From the NCBI GenBank assembly GCA_045531235.1, contig JAZSDQ010000012.1, positions 1 through 33,595 of the forward strand: a stretch of DNA of 33,595 nt. The letters run 5' to 3'. The notes beneath the pieces are model-generated. The model searched no databases. It was given only the letters and a program-made list of their open reading frames with translations, and was not told the origin of the DNA. The translations under genes and the position numbers were made by a program. The stretch comes from RGIG5579 sp045531235. Its GTDB lineage: Bacteria > Bacillota > Clostridia > Oscillospirales > SIG627. Shown piece after piece: positions 7,775 to 16,319 of the stretch (position 1 is its first letter; every line of letters starts with the position of its first letter).

Positions 7775-7803
7775 ATTATAACAAGACTGTGAAAAAAATG
7801 CAA
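7775..7803 (-). promoter_or_regulatory. Sigma-A promoter of the HPr gene
   Basis: TTGCAT (7798-7803), a 17-base spacer and TATAAT (7775-7780) on the minus strand, 46 bases upstream of the HPr start codon. Confidence 0.8.
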
Positions 7804-7833
7804 GCATTTTCGTAAAATTATCGAAAAAACCCT

Positions 7834-9087
7834 TTATTTGTCAGCTTTTTCACAAAATGATAGTGCCATAACAAGGGCTTTTGTGGCGGCGACGTGGCGA
7901 ATATAGGAGCGATCGCCCTTGCCGTGACCAAATACACACCTCTCTACAAGCTCTTTTTCTTTTCCGACGACAGCAATATACACCGTTCCGACGGGATCTT
8001 TTTCGCTACCGCCTGAGGGGCCTGCAATTCCCGTGATGCCAATACCCACGTCACTTCCTGCAAGCGTTCTGACTCCTCTTGCCATTTCCAAAGCGCATTG
8101 CTTGCTGTAAACGCCGCGGGTGGATAAGGTTTCTTTTGTAACCCCTAAAATCTGCATTTTCTTTTCTTCGGAATAAGTAGTGACGCCAAAAGAAAAAGCA
8201 TCGGATGCGCCGGGGATACTTGTGATTCTTTGTGAAAGAAGGCCTCCCGTACAGCTTTCCGCTGTGGCAAGAGTCATTTTGCTTTCACGGTAGCGGAGCA
8301 CCACTTCGTTTTCCGCAGTGGTCTTCCCTGATCCATAGCAGTGTTCCCCAACTTCGCCAAGGATTTTTTTCTTTGCATCCGTACAAAGGATCTCTGCTTT
8401 CTCTTCGTTTTCTCCCAAGGCGGTAATATGAATTTCCACCTCCCCTTGGACAGCGTAAGGGGCAACAGTGGGATTTTTCGATCCTCGCATAAAATCCCCG
8501 AGTTTTTCGTCCAAAAGGGATTCGGAAATGCCGAAAAAGTGAAGGATCTCGGTTTTCATCTTTCCGCCGCTTTCCTTGCGAAGACTCGGTTCTACGGAAA
8601 ATGAAAAAATCTCTTTCATTTCCCGAGGGACACCCGGGAGAAGGATCATGGTTTTTCCGTCTTTTTCCAGTTTTAATCCCGGAGCAGTTCCCCAAAGATT
8701 CGGCAAAATTTCAGCGCCGTGGGGCACCATTGCCTGAAGAAGATTATTTTCGCTCATTTCTATCCCGCGACGTTGAAAATAAGCGCGGATCTCATCGGCA
8801 ATAAATTCGTTCCTTTCCAAGGGCATTTCAAAAAGGCGGGCGGCAACGGCGCGGGTAATATCGTCATACGTAGGGCCAAGACCACCTGTAACAATTACAA
8901 GATCACTTCGGGAAAGAGCGAGGGACATTGCCTCTTTCATTCTTTTTTCATTATCGCCGATGGTTTGCCGATGGTACACGCCATAGCCCAATTCTCTTAA
9001 CTTTTGAGAAAGAAAGGTTGCGTTGGTATCGGTAATATCGCCCAGAAGCAATTCCGTGCCAACAGACAGAATCTCACAAATTTTCAT
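7834..9087 (-). CDS. cinA: CinA family protein (competence/damage-inducible protein A, nicotinamide-nucleotide amidase)
   Basis: A 417-residue two-domain protein of normal CinA length. The N-terminal MoaB/MogA-like domain (about 1-170) holds SVGTELLLGDITDTN, VTGGLGPTYDD and LLPGVPREM; in characterised CinA proteins this half has ADP-ribose pyrophosphatase activity. The C-terminal PncC domain (about 255-412) holds TAESCTGGLLS and GITGIAGPSGG and deamidates nicotinamide mononucleotide in pyridine nucleotide salvage. In many Firmicutes cinA lies next to recA and pgsA; here cysS, pgsA, rimO, recX and prs lie between it and recA. A strong terminator ends cysS just upstream, but I could not identify a convincing cinA promoter in the 84-base gap. 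Confidence 0.95.
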   Translation of the reverse strand: MKICEILSVGTELLLGDITDTNATFLSQKLRELGYGVYHRQTIGDNEKRMKEAMSLALSRSDLVIVTGGLGPTYDDITRAVAARLFEMPLERNEFIADEIRAYFQRRGIEMSENNLLQAMVPHGAEILPNLWGTAPGLKLEKDGKTMILLPGVPREMKEIFSFSVEPSLRKESGGKMKTEILHFFGISESLLDEKLGDFMRGSKNPTVAPYAVQGEVEIHITALGENEEKAEILCTDAKKKILGEVGEHCYGSGKTTAENEVVLRYRESKMTLATAESCTGGLLSQRITSIPGASDAFSFGVTTYSEEKKMQILGVTKETLSTRGVYSKQCALEMARGVRTLAGSDVGIGITGIAGPSGGSEKDPVGTVYIAVVGKEKELVERCVFGHGKGDRSYIRHVAATKALVMALSFCEKADK

Positions 9088-9137
9088 AAGGCTTCCTTTT
9101 AGTTTTTCTTTTTCAATTCAGTTTATGCCATAACGAA

Positions 9138-9168
9138 GAAAAAAAGCTCCGGAAATTCCGGAGCTTTG
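9138..9168 (-). terminator. Rho-independent terminator after cysS
   Basis: Starting four bases after the cysS stop on the minus strand, AAAGCTCCGG and CCGGAGCTTT form a long GC-rich stem with a short AATTT-type loop, followed by TTTTTTTC. It likely ends the recA-to-cysS transcription unit. Confidence 0.88.
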
Positions 9169-9171
9169 CTT

Positions 9172-10575
9172 TTACGCTCTGTGCCACTTGGCTCCCGTGG
9201 GGGTATCCTCAATAACGATGCCGTTTTCGGCAAGCTGTGCGCGGATTTCATCTGCGCGAGCATAGTTCTTTTCTTTCTTTGCTGCAGCTCTTTCGGCGAT
9301 CAGCGCTTCAATAGCGGCTTCGTCCATACCGTCAGCCGCTTCTTCTTCGGGCTTCAAAAAGCCGAGAAGGCCACAGATCTCTTCATAAAACGCCAGCACG
9401 TTCTTCAAAACAGCCCGGCTTCTCTCTGCATTTACAAAGATATTGATTTCCTTAACTGCCTCAAAGAGTGTGGCAATACCGTCTGCAGTATTGAAGTCAT
9501 CGTCCATCGCGGTAATGAACTCTTCTCTCTTTTCGTCAAGCTTTGCAACAAACGCCTGTTCCTCTGCATTCATTTCGTCGCCAACAGCGTTTTTCAAGAG
9601 GAAGCGCAGATTTTCTTCACAGTTATAAAGTCTCTGTACGGAGGACTGCGCCTGACCGAGGATCTCAGCAGAAAAGTTTACCGGACTCTTATAGTGAGCA
9701 GAAAGAATGAAGTAACGGATCGCTGCATAGCCGTATTTTTCAGCGGCATCGCGAACGGTAAAGAAGTTGCCGAGAGATTTACTCATCTTCTTATTGTCAA
9801 CATTGATAAATCCGTTGTGCACCCAAAAACGGCAGAAGGGCACGCCAAAGGCTCCTTCGGACTGGGCGATCTCATTTTCGTGGTGAGGGAAGGTCAGATC
9901 CACACCGCCGCAGTGAATATCGATAGTCTTGCCGAGGTACTTGTCTACCATGGCGGAGCATTCAATATGCCAACCGGGACGGCCGTCGCCCCAAGGAGAA
10001 GGCCAACTGGGTTCTCCGGGCTTAGATGCTTTCCAAAGAGCAAAATCCAAGGGGTCGCGCTTGATTTCAGATACGTCAATACGGGCACCGCTTTCCAGAT
10101 CGTCTACGTTTTTCCCGGAAAGGCATCCATAATTTTTAAAGGAACGGGCAGCGAAGTACACATCGCCCTGAGATTCATAGGCGTGGCCCTTTTCGATCAA
10201 AGCTTCAATGATCGCGATGATGGCATCAATATTCTCCGTTGCACGAGGATGAATGGTTGCAGGCTCAATGCCAAGTCCCTTTGCATCCTTAAAATACTCT
10301 TCAATATAACGGTCGGCAATTTCTTTCACCGTGGTATTTTCTTCGTTTGCACGGCGGATCATTTTATCGTCAATATCGGTAAAGTTCTGAACGAAATCCA
10401 CCTTGTTTCCGCGATACTCCAAATATCTGCGGAGAAGATCAAAGGTTACAAAGCATCTTGCATTTCCTACGTGGAAGAAATTGTACACCGTAGGGCCGCA
10501 AGCGTACATTCTGACATAATTATCTTTTTGAGCAAGATCTTCTTTCTTGCCGGTAAGGTCATTAAAAAGTTTCAT
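9172..10575 (-). CDS. cysS: Cysteinyl-tRNA synthetase
   Basis: Class I aminoacyl-tRNA synthetase that charges tRNA-Cys. The 467 residues match the family. Seen in order: zinc cysteine C26 in YACGPTVY, the HIGH-type motif HVGN, NFTDIDDKMI, the zinc and substrate-binding segments HIECSAM and HHENEIAQSE, the catalytic KMSKS loop, and the C-terminal anticodon-binding domain ending in RADEIRAQLAENGIVIEDT. The start has GAGGTGAT immediately upstream. It follows pgsA after 17 bases and is the last gene before a strong terminator. No T-box leader is present, since the gene is internal to the cluster. Confidence 0.98.
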   Translation of the reverse strand: MKLFNDLTGKKEDLAQKDNYVRMYACGPTVYNFFHVGNARCFVTFDLLRRYLEYRGNKVDFVQNFTDIDDKMIRRANEENTTVKEIADRYIEEYFKDAKGLGIEPATIHPRATENIDAIIAIIEALIEKGHAYESQGDVYFAARSFKNYGCLSGKNVDDLESGARIDVSEIKRDPLDFALWKASKPGEPSWPSPWGDGRPGWHIECSAMVDKYLGKTIDIHCGGVDLTFPHHENEIAQSEGAFGVPFCRFWVHNGFINVDNKKMSKSLGNFFTVRDAAEKYGYAAIRYFILSAHYKSPVNFSAEILGQAQSSVQRLYNCEENLRFLLKNAVGDEMNAEEQAFVAKLDEKREEFITAMDDDFNTADGIATLFEAVKEINIFVNAERSRAVLKNVLAFYEEICGLLGFLKPEEEAADGMDEAAIEALIAERAAAKKEKNYARADEIRAQLAENGIVIEDTPTGAKWHRA

Positions 10576-10592
10576 AGTATCACCTCAAAGGT

Positions 10593-11189
10593 TTATTTGC
10601 CGGGATCCATATAGGACCAATAGGTTTTCATATAGTCAACACCGGAAAGGATGGTGAGAATTGTCATTACAACGGTAGATACCCAGGTAAGGGCAGAACA
10701 AGGAATAAACGGCAGGAGAACGGGCTCCAGCATCACGATCATCGCCCAGATACACTGAGAAAAGGTCTTTGCCTTGCCGTAGAAGCTTGCGGCAATGACC
10801 ACCGGCTTATCGCTGGACATAACAACAAGGCGAAGGCTGGTAACGGCAAGCTCGCGGAAAATAACGATAGCGCCGCTGATGACAAGGGCGATGTGAAGAT
10901 AGCCTTCTGCACGGAACAGATCCGAGGAAATAAAGACTAAAATGGCAGAGAACACAAGGAACTTATCTGCCAAAGGGTCAATAAACTTTCCGAAATCGGT
11001 GATAAGATTGTATTTTCTGGCAATCTTACCGTCAATAAAATCGGTAACGGCTGCCAAAAGGAAAATCAATGCTGCCACGATTCGGCTAATGAGTTCACCG
11101 TTTTCACCGGGGAAGGAAAACAAGCCAAAGGCGATGAAAACAGGAACCATAAGAATACGGATCACAGACAGTTTGTTGGGTAAATTCAT
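10593..11189 (-). CDS. pgsA: CDP-diacylglycerol-glycerol-3-phosphate 3-phosphatidyltransferase
   Basis: Integral membrane enzyme making phosphatidylglycerolphosphate, the first committed step to phosphatidylglycerol and cardiolipin. The 198-residue protein begins MNLPNKLSVIRI, a typical PgsA start, and has several hydrophobic segments. The CDP-alcohol phosphatidyltransferase signature is complete: DGKIAR, then after eight residues GKFIDPLADK, giving the metal-binding aspartates. Its ATG overlaps the rimO stop by four bases (ATGA). The rimO-pgsA pair is common in Firmicutes. Confidence 0.96.
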   Translation of the reverse strand: MNLPNKLSVIRILMVPVFIAFGLFSFPGENGELISRIVAALIFLLAAVTDFIDGKIARKYNLITDFGKFIDPLADKFLVFSAILVFISSDLFRAEGYLHIALVISGAIVIFRELAVTSLRLVVMSSDKPVVIAASFYGKAKTFSQCIWAMIVMLEPVLLPFIPCSALTWVSTVVMTILTILSGVDYMKTYWSYMDPGK

Positions 11190-12520
11190 TTTCTAACCTC
11201 TTTTCCGAGAAGATCATAATCCATGGTTTCTTCCATCAAAACGGTAACAAATTCTCCTTCGGGAATTTCCTTGCGGAAGGAGGAAAAATACACTGCACCG
11301 TCAATTTCAGGTGCGTGAAGGGAGGTTCTGCCGTAAAATTTGCGAATGGTGGGGTCATACCCTTCTACCAAGACCTCCACTTCTTTGCCGAGGAATTTTT
11401 GATTGAATTCTTCGGTGATGGAAAGCTGGTTTTGCATAATAGAATTCACTCTGCCCTCTTTGGTCTTCTTCGTAGTGCGATCGTCCATAGAATAGGCAGC
11501 AGTTCCCTCTTCTCTTGAGTAGATGAAAGCGCCAAGTCTTGCAAAACGCGTTTCTTTTACAAAATCAGAGAGAATGGAAAAATCCTTATCCTTTTCGCCG
11601 GGGAAGCCTACCATAACAGTGGTACGAATGGCGATATCAGGCATTGCCTCGCGGAGGAGCGTAATTGCTCTGTGAATTGCTTCGCTACCGCCGTGGCGAT
11701 TCATTTTTTCAAGTACGTTATCGGAAACGTGCTGAATGGGAAGATCTATGTATTTACAGATATTTTCATGCTTTGCCATAACCCGGCAAAGCTCTTTTGT
11801 CACTTTATCAGGATAGGCGTACATCAAGCGGATCCAGCGGAAGCCGAATTCGTCGGAGGCAAGCTTTTCCAGCAGTTCGGGAAGGGCCTGTTTTCCGTAA
11901 AGATCAATACCGTACAGGGTGGTATCCTGAGCGACAACATTGATCTCTTTCACGCCCAGATCGGAAAGCGTTTTTGCTTCTTTGAGAATGTTTTCCATGG
12001 TGCGGGAGCGGAATTTTCCGCGAATGGAAGGAATGGCGCAGTAGGCACAGCGATTGTTGCATCCCTCTGAAATACGAAGATATGCCGTATATTCGCGGCT
12101 GACCACGCGGTCACCTTCAAGCTCCAAAGTTTCCGGTTCACTGTGGAGGAAGTACTTTTCCCCTCCCAGTACCTTTTCAATAGCCTCGCAAATATGAACC
12201 TCGTCACCAAGGGAAAGAGCAGCGTCAACCTCGGGAATCTCTTTTTGAATTTCCTCAAAATAACGCTGGGCAAGACAGCCAGTTACGATAATGCCTTTTA
12301 AGGAACGGTTTTCCTTCAGCCAGGCAAGATCCAAAATATTCTCAATTGCCTCTTCCTTGGCTGCCTGAATGAAAGCGCAGGTGTTGACGATGACGACATC
12401 GGCATCAATATCCTCGGGAACGATCTGATAGCCAGCTTCCGCGACTCTTGCCAACATCATTTCACAGTCGATCTCGTTCTTGGGACAACCCAAAGAAATA
12501 AATCCTACTTTTGCTTTCAT
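11186..12520 (-). CDS. rimO: Ribosomal protein S12 methylthiotransferase RimO
   Basis: Radical SAM enzyme that adds a methylthio group to the conserved aspartate of ribosomal protein S12. With the ATG at 12520 (AAAGGA six bases upstream) it has 444 residues. The N-terminal domain has the auxiliary cluster cysteines in SLGCPKNEID, NTCAF and TGCLAQRY. The radical SAM CxxxCxxC motif appears as GCNNRCAYC, and a TRAM domain lies at the C-terminus. An ATG at 12535 overlaps the recX stop (ATGA) and would add five residues; it lacks a ribosome binding site but could be reached by coupling. The opening sequence favours RimO over MiaB. Confidence 0.96.
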   Translation of the reverse strand: MKAKVGFISLGCPKNEIDCEMMLARVAEAGYQIVPEDIDADVVIVNTCAFIQAAKEEAIENILDLAWLKENRSLKGIIVTGCLAQRYFEEIQKEIPEVDAALSLGDEVHICEAIEKVLGGEKYFLHSEPETLELEGDRVVSREYTAYLRISEGCNNRCAYCAIPSIRGKFRSRTMENILKEAKTLSDLGVKEINVVAQDTTLYGIDLYGKQALPELLEKLASDEFGFRWIRLMYAYPDKVTKELCRVMAKHENICKYIDLPIQHVSDNVLEKMNRHGGSEAIHRAITLLREAMPDIAIRTTVMVGFPGEKDKDFSILSDFVKETRFARLGAFIYSREEGTAAYSMDDRTTKKTKEGRVNSIMQNQLSITEEFNQKFLGKEVEVLVEGYDPTIRKFYGRTSLHAPEIDGAVYFSSFRKEIPEGEFVTVLMEETMDYDLLGKEVRK

Positions 12521-12531
12521 ATCGGGTCCTT

Positions 12532-13020
12532 TCATTCAAAACAATCATCGCCGCCAAGGCGGCTTACCGCATCTCTTGCGATACTGTAATCGTACCCCAA
12601 GCGCACCAGATAATCAATACGCTTTTTATTCTCAGCAGGGGTACAGGGAAAACTTTTATTATTATCTTTCTTTACGAGGGCTTTCACGGCGCGCGCTTTG
12701 AGATCCAGAGGACGGTTCAGTGCCGCATCAATATATTTTTGAGAAAAGAGATGGCGGCTAAGTTCCTGTCGGATCCTGCGCGGTCCGAAGAGGCGGGCAT
12801 CATAGCGGCGAAGGCAAAGCTTTAAATAGCGTTTATCGTCAAGATACCCTTCCCCGACAAGAAGCGCAACACAGCGCTCTGCCACGTTTTCCGAGAAGCC
12901 TGTTGACTTTCGGTGTTTGTCGGTAAGATATGCCATCATTTCTCCAGCTGTTAAATCCCCCATGGAAAGACGGGAAAGCGCTTTTTTCAGCGCAGGTGCA
13001 AGATCCTTGGGGATCTCCAT
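12532..13020 (-). CDS. recX: Regulatory protein RecX
   Basis: Modulator that binds RecA filaments and limits or adjusts recombinase activity. The 162-residue protein shows the helical three-repeat RecX layout: an AL..LS....T..EM..YL type first repeat, then GYLDDKRY and the signature FGPRRIRQEL, and a shorter, more diverged third repeat. Its ATG overlaps the prs stop by one base (TAATG). recA lies one gene upstream, which supports the call. The third repeat matches poorly, as is usual in this family. Confidence 0.87.
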   Translation of the reverse strand: MEIPKDLAPALKKALSRLSMGDLTAGEMMAYLTDKHRKSTGFSENVAERCVALLVGEGYLDDKRYLKLCLRRYDARLFGPRRIRQELSRHLFSQKYIDAALNRPLDLKARAVKALVKKDNNKSFPCTPAENKKRIDYLVRLGYDYSIARDAVSRLGGDDCFE

Positions 13021-14186
13021 TAGCGGAGGCCGCGCTTTTTCAGTAAAGCATTGATCTTTTCGTGGGGATCCAGAAGAGCTGCTACGGAAAGATTGTGGTT
13101 CATTGCGGCAATGATGTAAGCCAGGTACTTGGATACATCTACCTCATGGAACCAGGGCTTTGCGCGAAGCTCGTTGCTGATATAAGTAAGGTTGGTACCG
13201 AAGATACCGTCAAGCACACCGTCTTTTACTGCCTTGTCAATTCTTTCAAAGCCTGCGGTAAAGATGGCGTAAGTTGCGTATGCAAAGACACGGTTTGCCT
13301 TGCGGCGCTTCATTTCATAAGCAATATCCAGAATGGAGTCACCGGATGCAATGATGTCATCAGCAATGAATACGTCCTTGCCTTCCATGGATTCACCAAG
13401 GTATTCATGAGCGACAATGGGATTTCTTCCTTCTACAACGCGGGAATAGTCTCTTCTCTTGTAGAACATACCCATATTAACGCCAAGCACGGAAGCGTAA
13501 TACATATTACGGTTGATGGCGCCTTCATCGGGGCTGACTACCATAAAGTTATCCTTGCAGGGGGCAAGATCGGGAATGGATTTGAACATGGACTTGATGA
13601 CCTGATAGTAAGGCATAAAGTTATCAAAGCCCATAAGAGGAACGGCATTTTGCACGCGAGGGTCGTGAGCATCAAAGGTAACAAGATTCTCTACGCCCAT
13701 AGACTGCATTTCCTGGAGAGAGAATGCACAGTCCAAGGATTCGCGGTAGCTTCTTCTGTGCTGACGGCCGCCGTACAAAAGAGGCATAATTACGTTCAGA
13801 CGGTTGGCTCTGCCGCTGGCTGCCTGAATGATTCTCTTCAGGTCCTGATAATGGTCATCGGCACTCATGGAATTTTCCTTGCCGAACATTTTGTAGCGGA
13901 TATTATAATTTCCAACGTCGACCATTACAAAAAGGTCATCGCCGCGAACGGATTCATAAATAATACCTTTGGCTTCACCTGAGGTAAAGCGGGGGCATTC
14001 AGCGGGCAGGAGGAAGGTATCGTAATTATCCCAACCTGCATTCTTGGCCCAAGAAACCAAATATTGATCTACTTTCTTGGCAAGTTCACTTGCTCCCTCC
14101 AAGGTAATAATCTTCAAAGGGGCTACGCGGTCCTGTTCCTTAAATACATCTTCAGCGGTGATCTTCTGACCGGGCATTGTAATCAT
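13020..14186 (-). CDS. prs: Ribose-phosphate pyrophosphokinase, long clostridial form
   Basis: Predicted to make phosphoribosyl pyrophosphate from ribose 5-phosphate and ATP for nucleotide, histidine and tryptophan synthesis. At 388 residues it is clearly longer than classical Prs (about 315). Family features visible are the ATP-site histidine segment FDAHDPRVQ, the flexible-loop basic motif KRRDY, and the PRPP-binding loop VFIADDIIASGDSI. That loop differs from the classical DDxIDTGGT, so activity should not be taken for granted. It lies between recA and recX. The ribosome binding site is weak (AAGGA, 15 bases from the ATG), and an ATG three codons later is an alternative start. Confidence 0.82.
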   Translation of the reverse strand: MITMPGQKITAEDVFKEQDRVAPLKIITLEGASELAKKVDQYLVSWAKNAGWDNYDTFLLPAECPRFTSGEAKGIIYESVRGDDLFVMVDVGNYNIRYKMFGKENSMSADDHYQDLKRIIQAASGRANRLNVIMPLLYGGRQHRRSYRESLDCAFSLQEMQSMGVENLVTFDAHDPRVQNAVPLMGFDNFMPYYQVIKSMFKSIPDLAPCKDNFMVVSPDEGAINRNMYYASVLGVNMGMFYKRRDYSRVVEGRNPIVAHEYLGESMEGKDVFIADDIIASGDSILDIAYEMKRRKANRVFAYATYAIFTAGFERIDKAVKDGVLDGIFGTNLTYISNELRAKPWFHEVDVSKYLAYIIAAMNHNLSVAALLDPHEKINALLKKRGLR

Positions 14187-14239
14187 AAAGCGGTTCCGTC
14201 CTTCTCTATTCTCTTATGTTTTAATAATTCTTGTTTGGT

Positions 14240-15352
14240 TTAGTCCAAATCGCCAAGGCCAAGCTCATCATCTTCTTCCAGATCAAAGAGAGATTCGCTG
14301 TCCACCTTTTCTTCGGTGCCTTCTACGGAAAATGCAATGGCTTTTTCTGCAATTTCTTCCGCCAGTTCAGGGTGCTCCTTGAGGAAGATGCGCACGTTTT
14401 CTTTGCCTTGCGCAAGTCTTTCTCCGTTGTAGGAGAACCAGCTGCCGCTCTTTTGGATCAGATCGTACTTGAGGGCGATCTCAATGATCTCACTCTCTCG
14501 GGAAATTCCCTGACCGTAAAGAATATCAAATTCTGCAACGCGGAAAGGAGGTGCAACCTTATTTTTGGCGATCTTACACTTGATGTGGTTACCTACCACC
14601 TCGCCTTTCTCCTTCAGCTGTTCACCGCGGCGAACATCAATTCTTACCGAGGAATAAAAGCGAAGAGCGCGGCCGCCTGTGGTGACCTCGGGGTTACCGT
14701 ACATCACGCCAACCTTTTCACGAAGCTGGTTGATAAAGATAAACGCGCACTGGCTCTTTGCAATAGCCCCTGCGATCTTTCTCAAAGCCTGGCTCATAAG
14801 GCGCGCCTGCACACCAACCGAAGACTGACCCATTTCCCCTTCGATCTCACTGCGGGGGACCAAGGCCGCGACAGAGTCGACAACGATGACGTCAATGGCA
14901 TCGGTACGAACAAGAGCTTCTGCAATCTCCAAAGCATCTTCGCCGCAATCGGGCTGGGAAACGAGGAGGTTATCAATATCTACACCGAGAGCCTTTGCAT
15001 ACACGGGATCCAGCGCGTGCTCTGCGTCAATAAATGCAGCGGCGCCGCCTGCCTTTTGAGCAGATGCAATCACCTGCAGGGCAACGGTAGTTTTACCGGA
15101 GGATTCCGGACCGTAGATCTCAATGATCCTTCCGCGGGGCACACCGCCGATACCAAGAGCAAGATCCAAAGAAAGAGAGCCTGTGGAAATAGCGCTGACA
15201 TTCATCGTCGCATTTTCGCCAAGCTTCATAATCGAGCCTTTGCCGTATTTCTTTTCGATCTGCCCCATGGCAGTTTCAATTGCTTTTAATCTTCCGTCCA
15301 AAGAAGAAGCCTTCTCTGCTTTGCCTTTGGCTGCCTTTTCAACTTTTGCCAT
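14240..15352 (-). CDS. recA: Recombinase RecA
   Basis: ATP-dependent strand-exchange protein for homologous recombination and the SOS response. The ATG at 15352 has GGAGG nine bases upstream and gives 370 residues; the longer frame to 15370 begins within the leader. Walker A is GPESSGKTT at 81-89. MAW motifs such as VDSVAALVP, the L2 loop and the filament core INQLREKVGVMYGNPE are present. The C-terminus is acidic (EEDDELGLGDLD), as usual in RecA. No match to the Gram-positive LexA box (GAAC-N4-GTTC) was seen in the short upstream region. Confidence 0.99.
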   Translation of the reverse strand: MAKVEKAAKGKAEKASSLDGRLKAIETAMGQIEKKYGKGSIMKLGENATMNVSAISTGSLSLDLALGIGGVPRGRIIEIYGPESSGKTTVALQVIASAQKAGGAAAFIDAEHALDPVYAKALGVDIDNLLVSQPDCGEDALEIAEALVRTDAIDVIVVDSVAALVPRSEIEGEMGQSSVGVQARLMSQALRKIAGAIAKSQCAFIFINQLREKVGVMYGNPEVTTGGRALRFYSSVRIDVRRGEQLKEKGEVVGNHIKCKIAKNKVAPPFRVAEFDILYGQGISRESEIIEIALKYDLIQKSGSWFSYNGERLAQGKENVRIFLKEHPELAEEIAEKAIAFSVEGTEEKVDSESLFDLEEDDELGLGDLD

Positions 15353-15399
15353 TGTCGATGTCCTCCACATAAAAATCCCATATTATGAGTAGATAATAT

Positions 15400-15429
15400 A
15401 TTATATCATATAGGAGCCCTTTTTTGCAA
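15400..15429 (-). promoter_or_regulatory. Candidate sigma-A promoter of recA
   Basis: TTGCAA (15424-15429), an 18-base spacer and TATAAT (15400-15405) on the minus strand, in the AT-rich gap between prmC and recA. It would give a leader of about 40 bases before the recA start. Confidence 0.55.
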
Positions 15430-15476
15430 GGGATATTTTGCCGAAATTCGGGGCTTTTTTCATTTTTTCTTCAACA

Positions 15477-16319
15477 TTATTTCTCCGCACGGAAAACTCG
15501 CCAAAAATCGGAAAAATCGCGGTAAAATTCGCCTTTCATTTTCCGCTGCGAAAGAAGATTTGAAATACCGTCTTTTTGTCCCGATCCCATTTCCGCAACA
15601 AGTGGAATTTTCCCTTTTTCCGCGAGTTCCAAAAGACGGCGGTAAAACAAAAGCCCGTCTTCCCCGCCGTACAGTGCCATTTGCGGCTCCTGAGCCACAT
15701 TGTCGGGAATCTCAGTCATTTCCGTTGCCGTAAGATATGGAGGATTGGAAAGGATCACGGACGGTTTTTCGCGAAGAAGCCTTTCTTCCAAAACGGGAGA
15801 AAAAACGTCCTCCTTTACTACCAGAAGCCGATCATCCAAAGCAAACCTTGCTCTATTCTTTCCCGTCAACGCTACTGCTTTTTCTGAAAGATCAAAGGAG
15901 ATGCAGCAAAGATCGGGGCGCTTTAACAGAAGGGCGATGCCCACGCAGCCCGAGCCACAGCACAGATCCCAGACAAGGCTGTTTTTTTCGGCAAAAAGCG
16001 CAGCTTTTTCAACCAAAAGTTCTGTTTCGGGACGTGGGATCAAAACCTCTTCGGAAACCAAAAATTCCTCGCCGCAAAAGAATTCCGTGCCGAGATAATA
16101 CTGAATGGGGTAACCGGATAAAAGCTTATTTGCATCGGCAAAGATCTTTTTTTCCTCCGATTCGGAAAGGAGCGTTTCCGGTTGATTCAAAACCGCATTT
16201 TTTCCAAATCCGCAATTCTCAAAAAGCGCAGAAAGGAGCGCTTTTTCCGTGAAAAAGCGCTCGCCTTTTTGTATTTTGTATATGTTTTTGACAGCGAGAG
16301 AAACTTCCCGTACGGTCAT
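15477..16319 (-). CDS. prmC: Peptide chain release factor N(5)-glutamine methyltransferase
   Basis: Methylates the glutamine of the GGQ motif in release factors RF1 and RF2, which is needed for efficient termination. The 280 residues are normal. The N-terminal helical domain ends with GYPIQYYLGTEFF, followed by VLIPRPETE (family signature), the SAM motif DLCCGSGCVGIAL and the catalytic SNPPY motif. The ATG overlaps the DUF1385 stop by four bases (ATGA). The DUF1385-prmC pair is frequent in Clostridia; prfA and rpmE, often nearby, are not in this window. Confidence 0.96.
   Translation of the reverse strand: MTVREVSLAVKNIYKIQKGERFFTEKALLSALFENCGFGKNAVLNQPETLLSESEEKKIFADANKLLSGYPIQYYLGTEFFCGEEFLVSEEVLIPRPETELLVEKAALFAEKNSLVWDLCCGSGCVGIALLLKRPDLCCISFDLSEKAVALTGKNRARFALDDRLLVVKEDVFSPVLEERLLREKPSVILSNPPYLTATEMTEIPDNVAQEPQMALYGGEDGLLFYRRLLELAEKGKIPLVAEMGSGQKDGISNLLSQRKMKGEFYRDFSDFWRVFRAEK

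Noticed and set aside
7804..7833. TTTTCG/CGAAAA inverted repeat after cinA as a terminator
   Set aside because: The stem is six AT-rich pairs with a 9-base loop; the following T-run overlaps the HPr promoter. Too weak to call.
9166..10614. A 482-codon open frame on the plus strand, antisense to cysS
   Set aside because: The minus strand encodes an unmistakable CysRS with KMSKS. The plus frame has no recognisable domain and is a codon-bias shadow.
13062..15289. Long plus-strand open frames antisense to prs and recA
   Set aside because: Both opposite strands encode conserved enzymes; the plus frames lack ribosome binding sites, family motifs and operon context.
15430..15476. GCCGAA...TTCGGGGC hairpin with T-run on the plus strand between prmC and recA
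   Set aside because: The stem is short, no plus-strand gene reads towards it, and on the minus strand no T-run follows.
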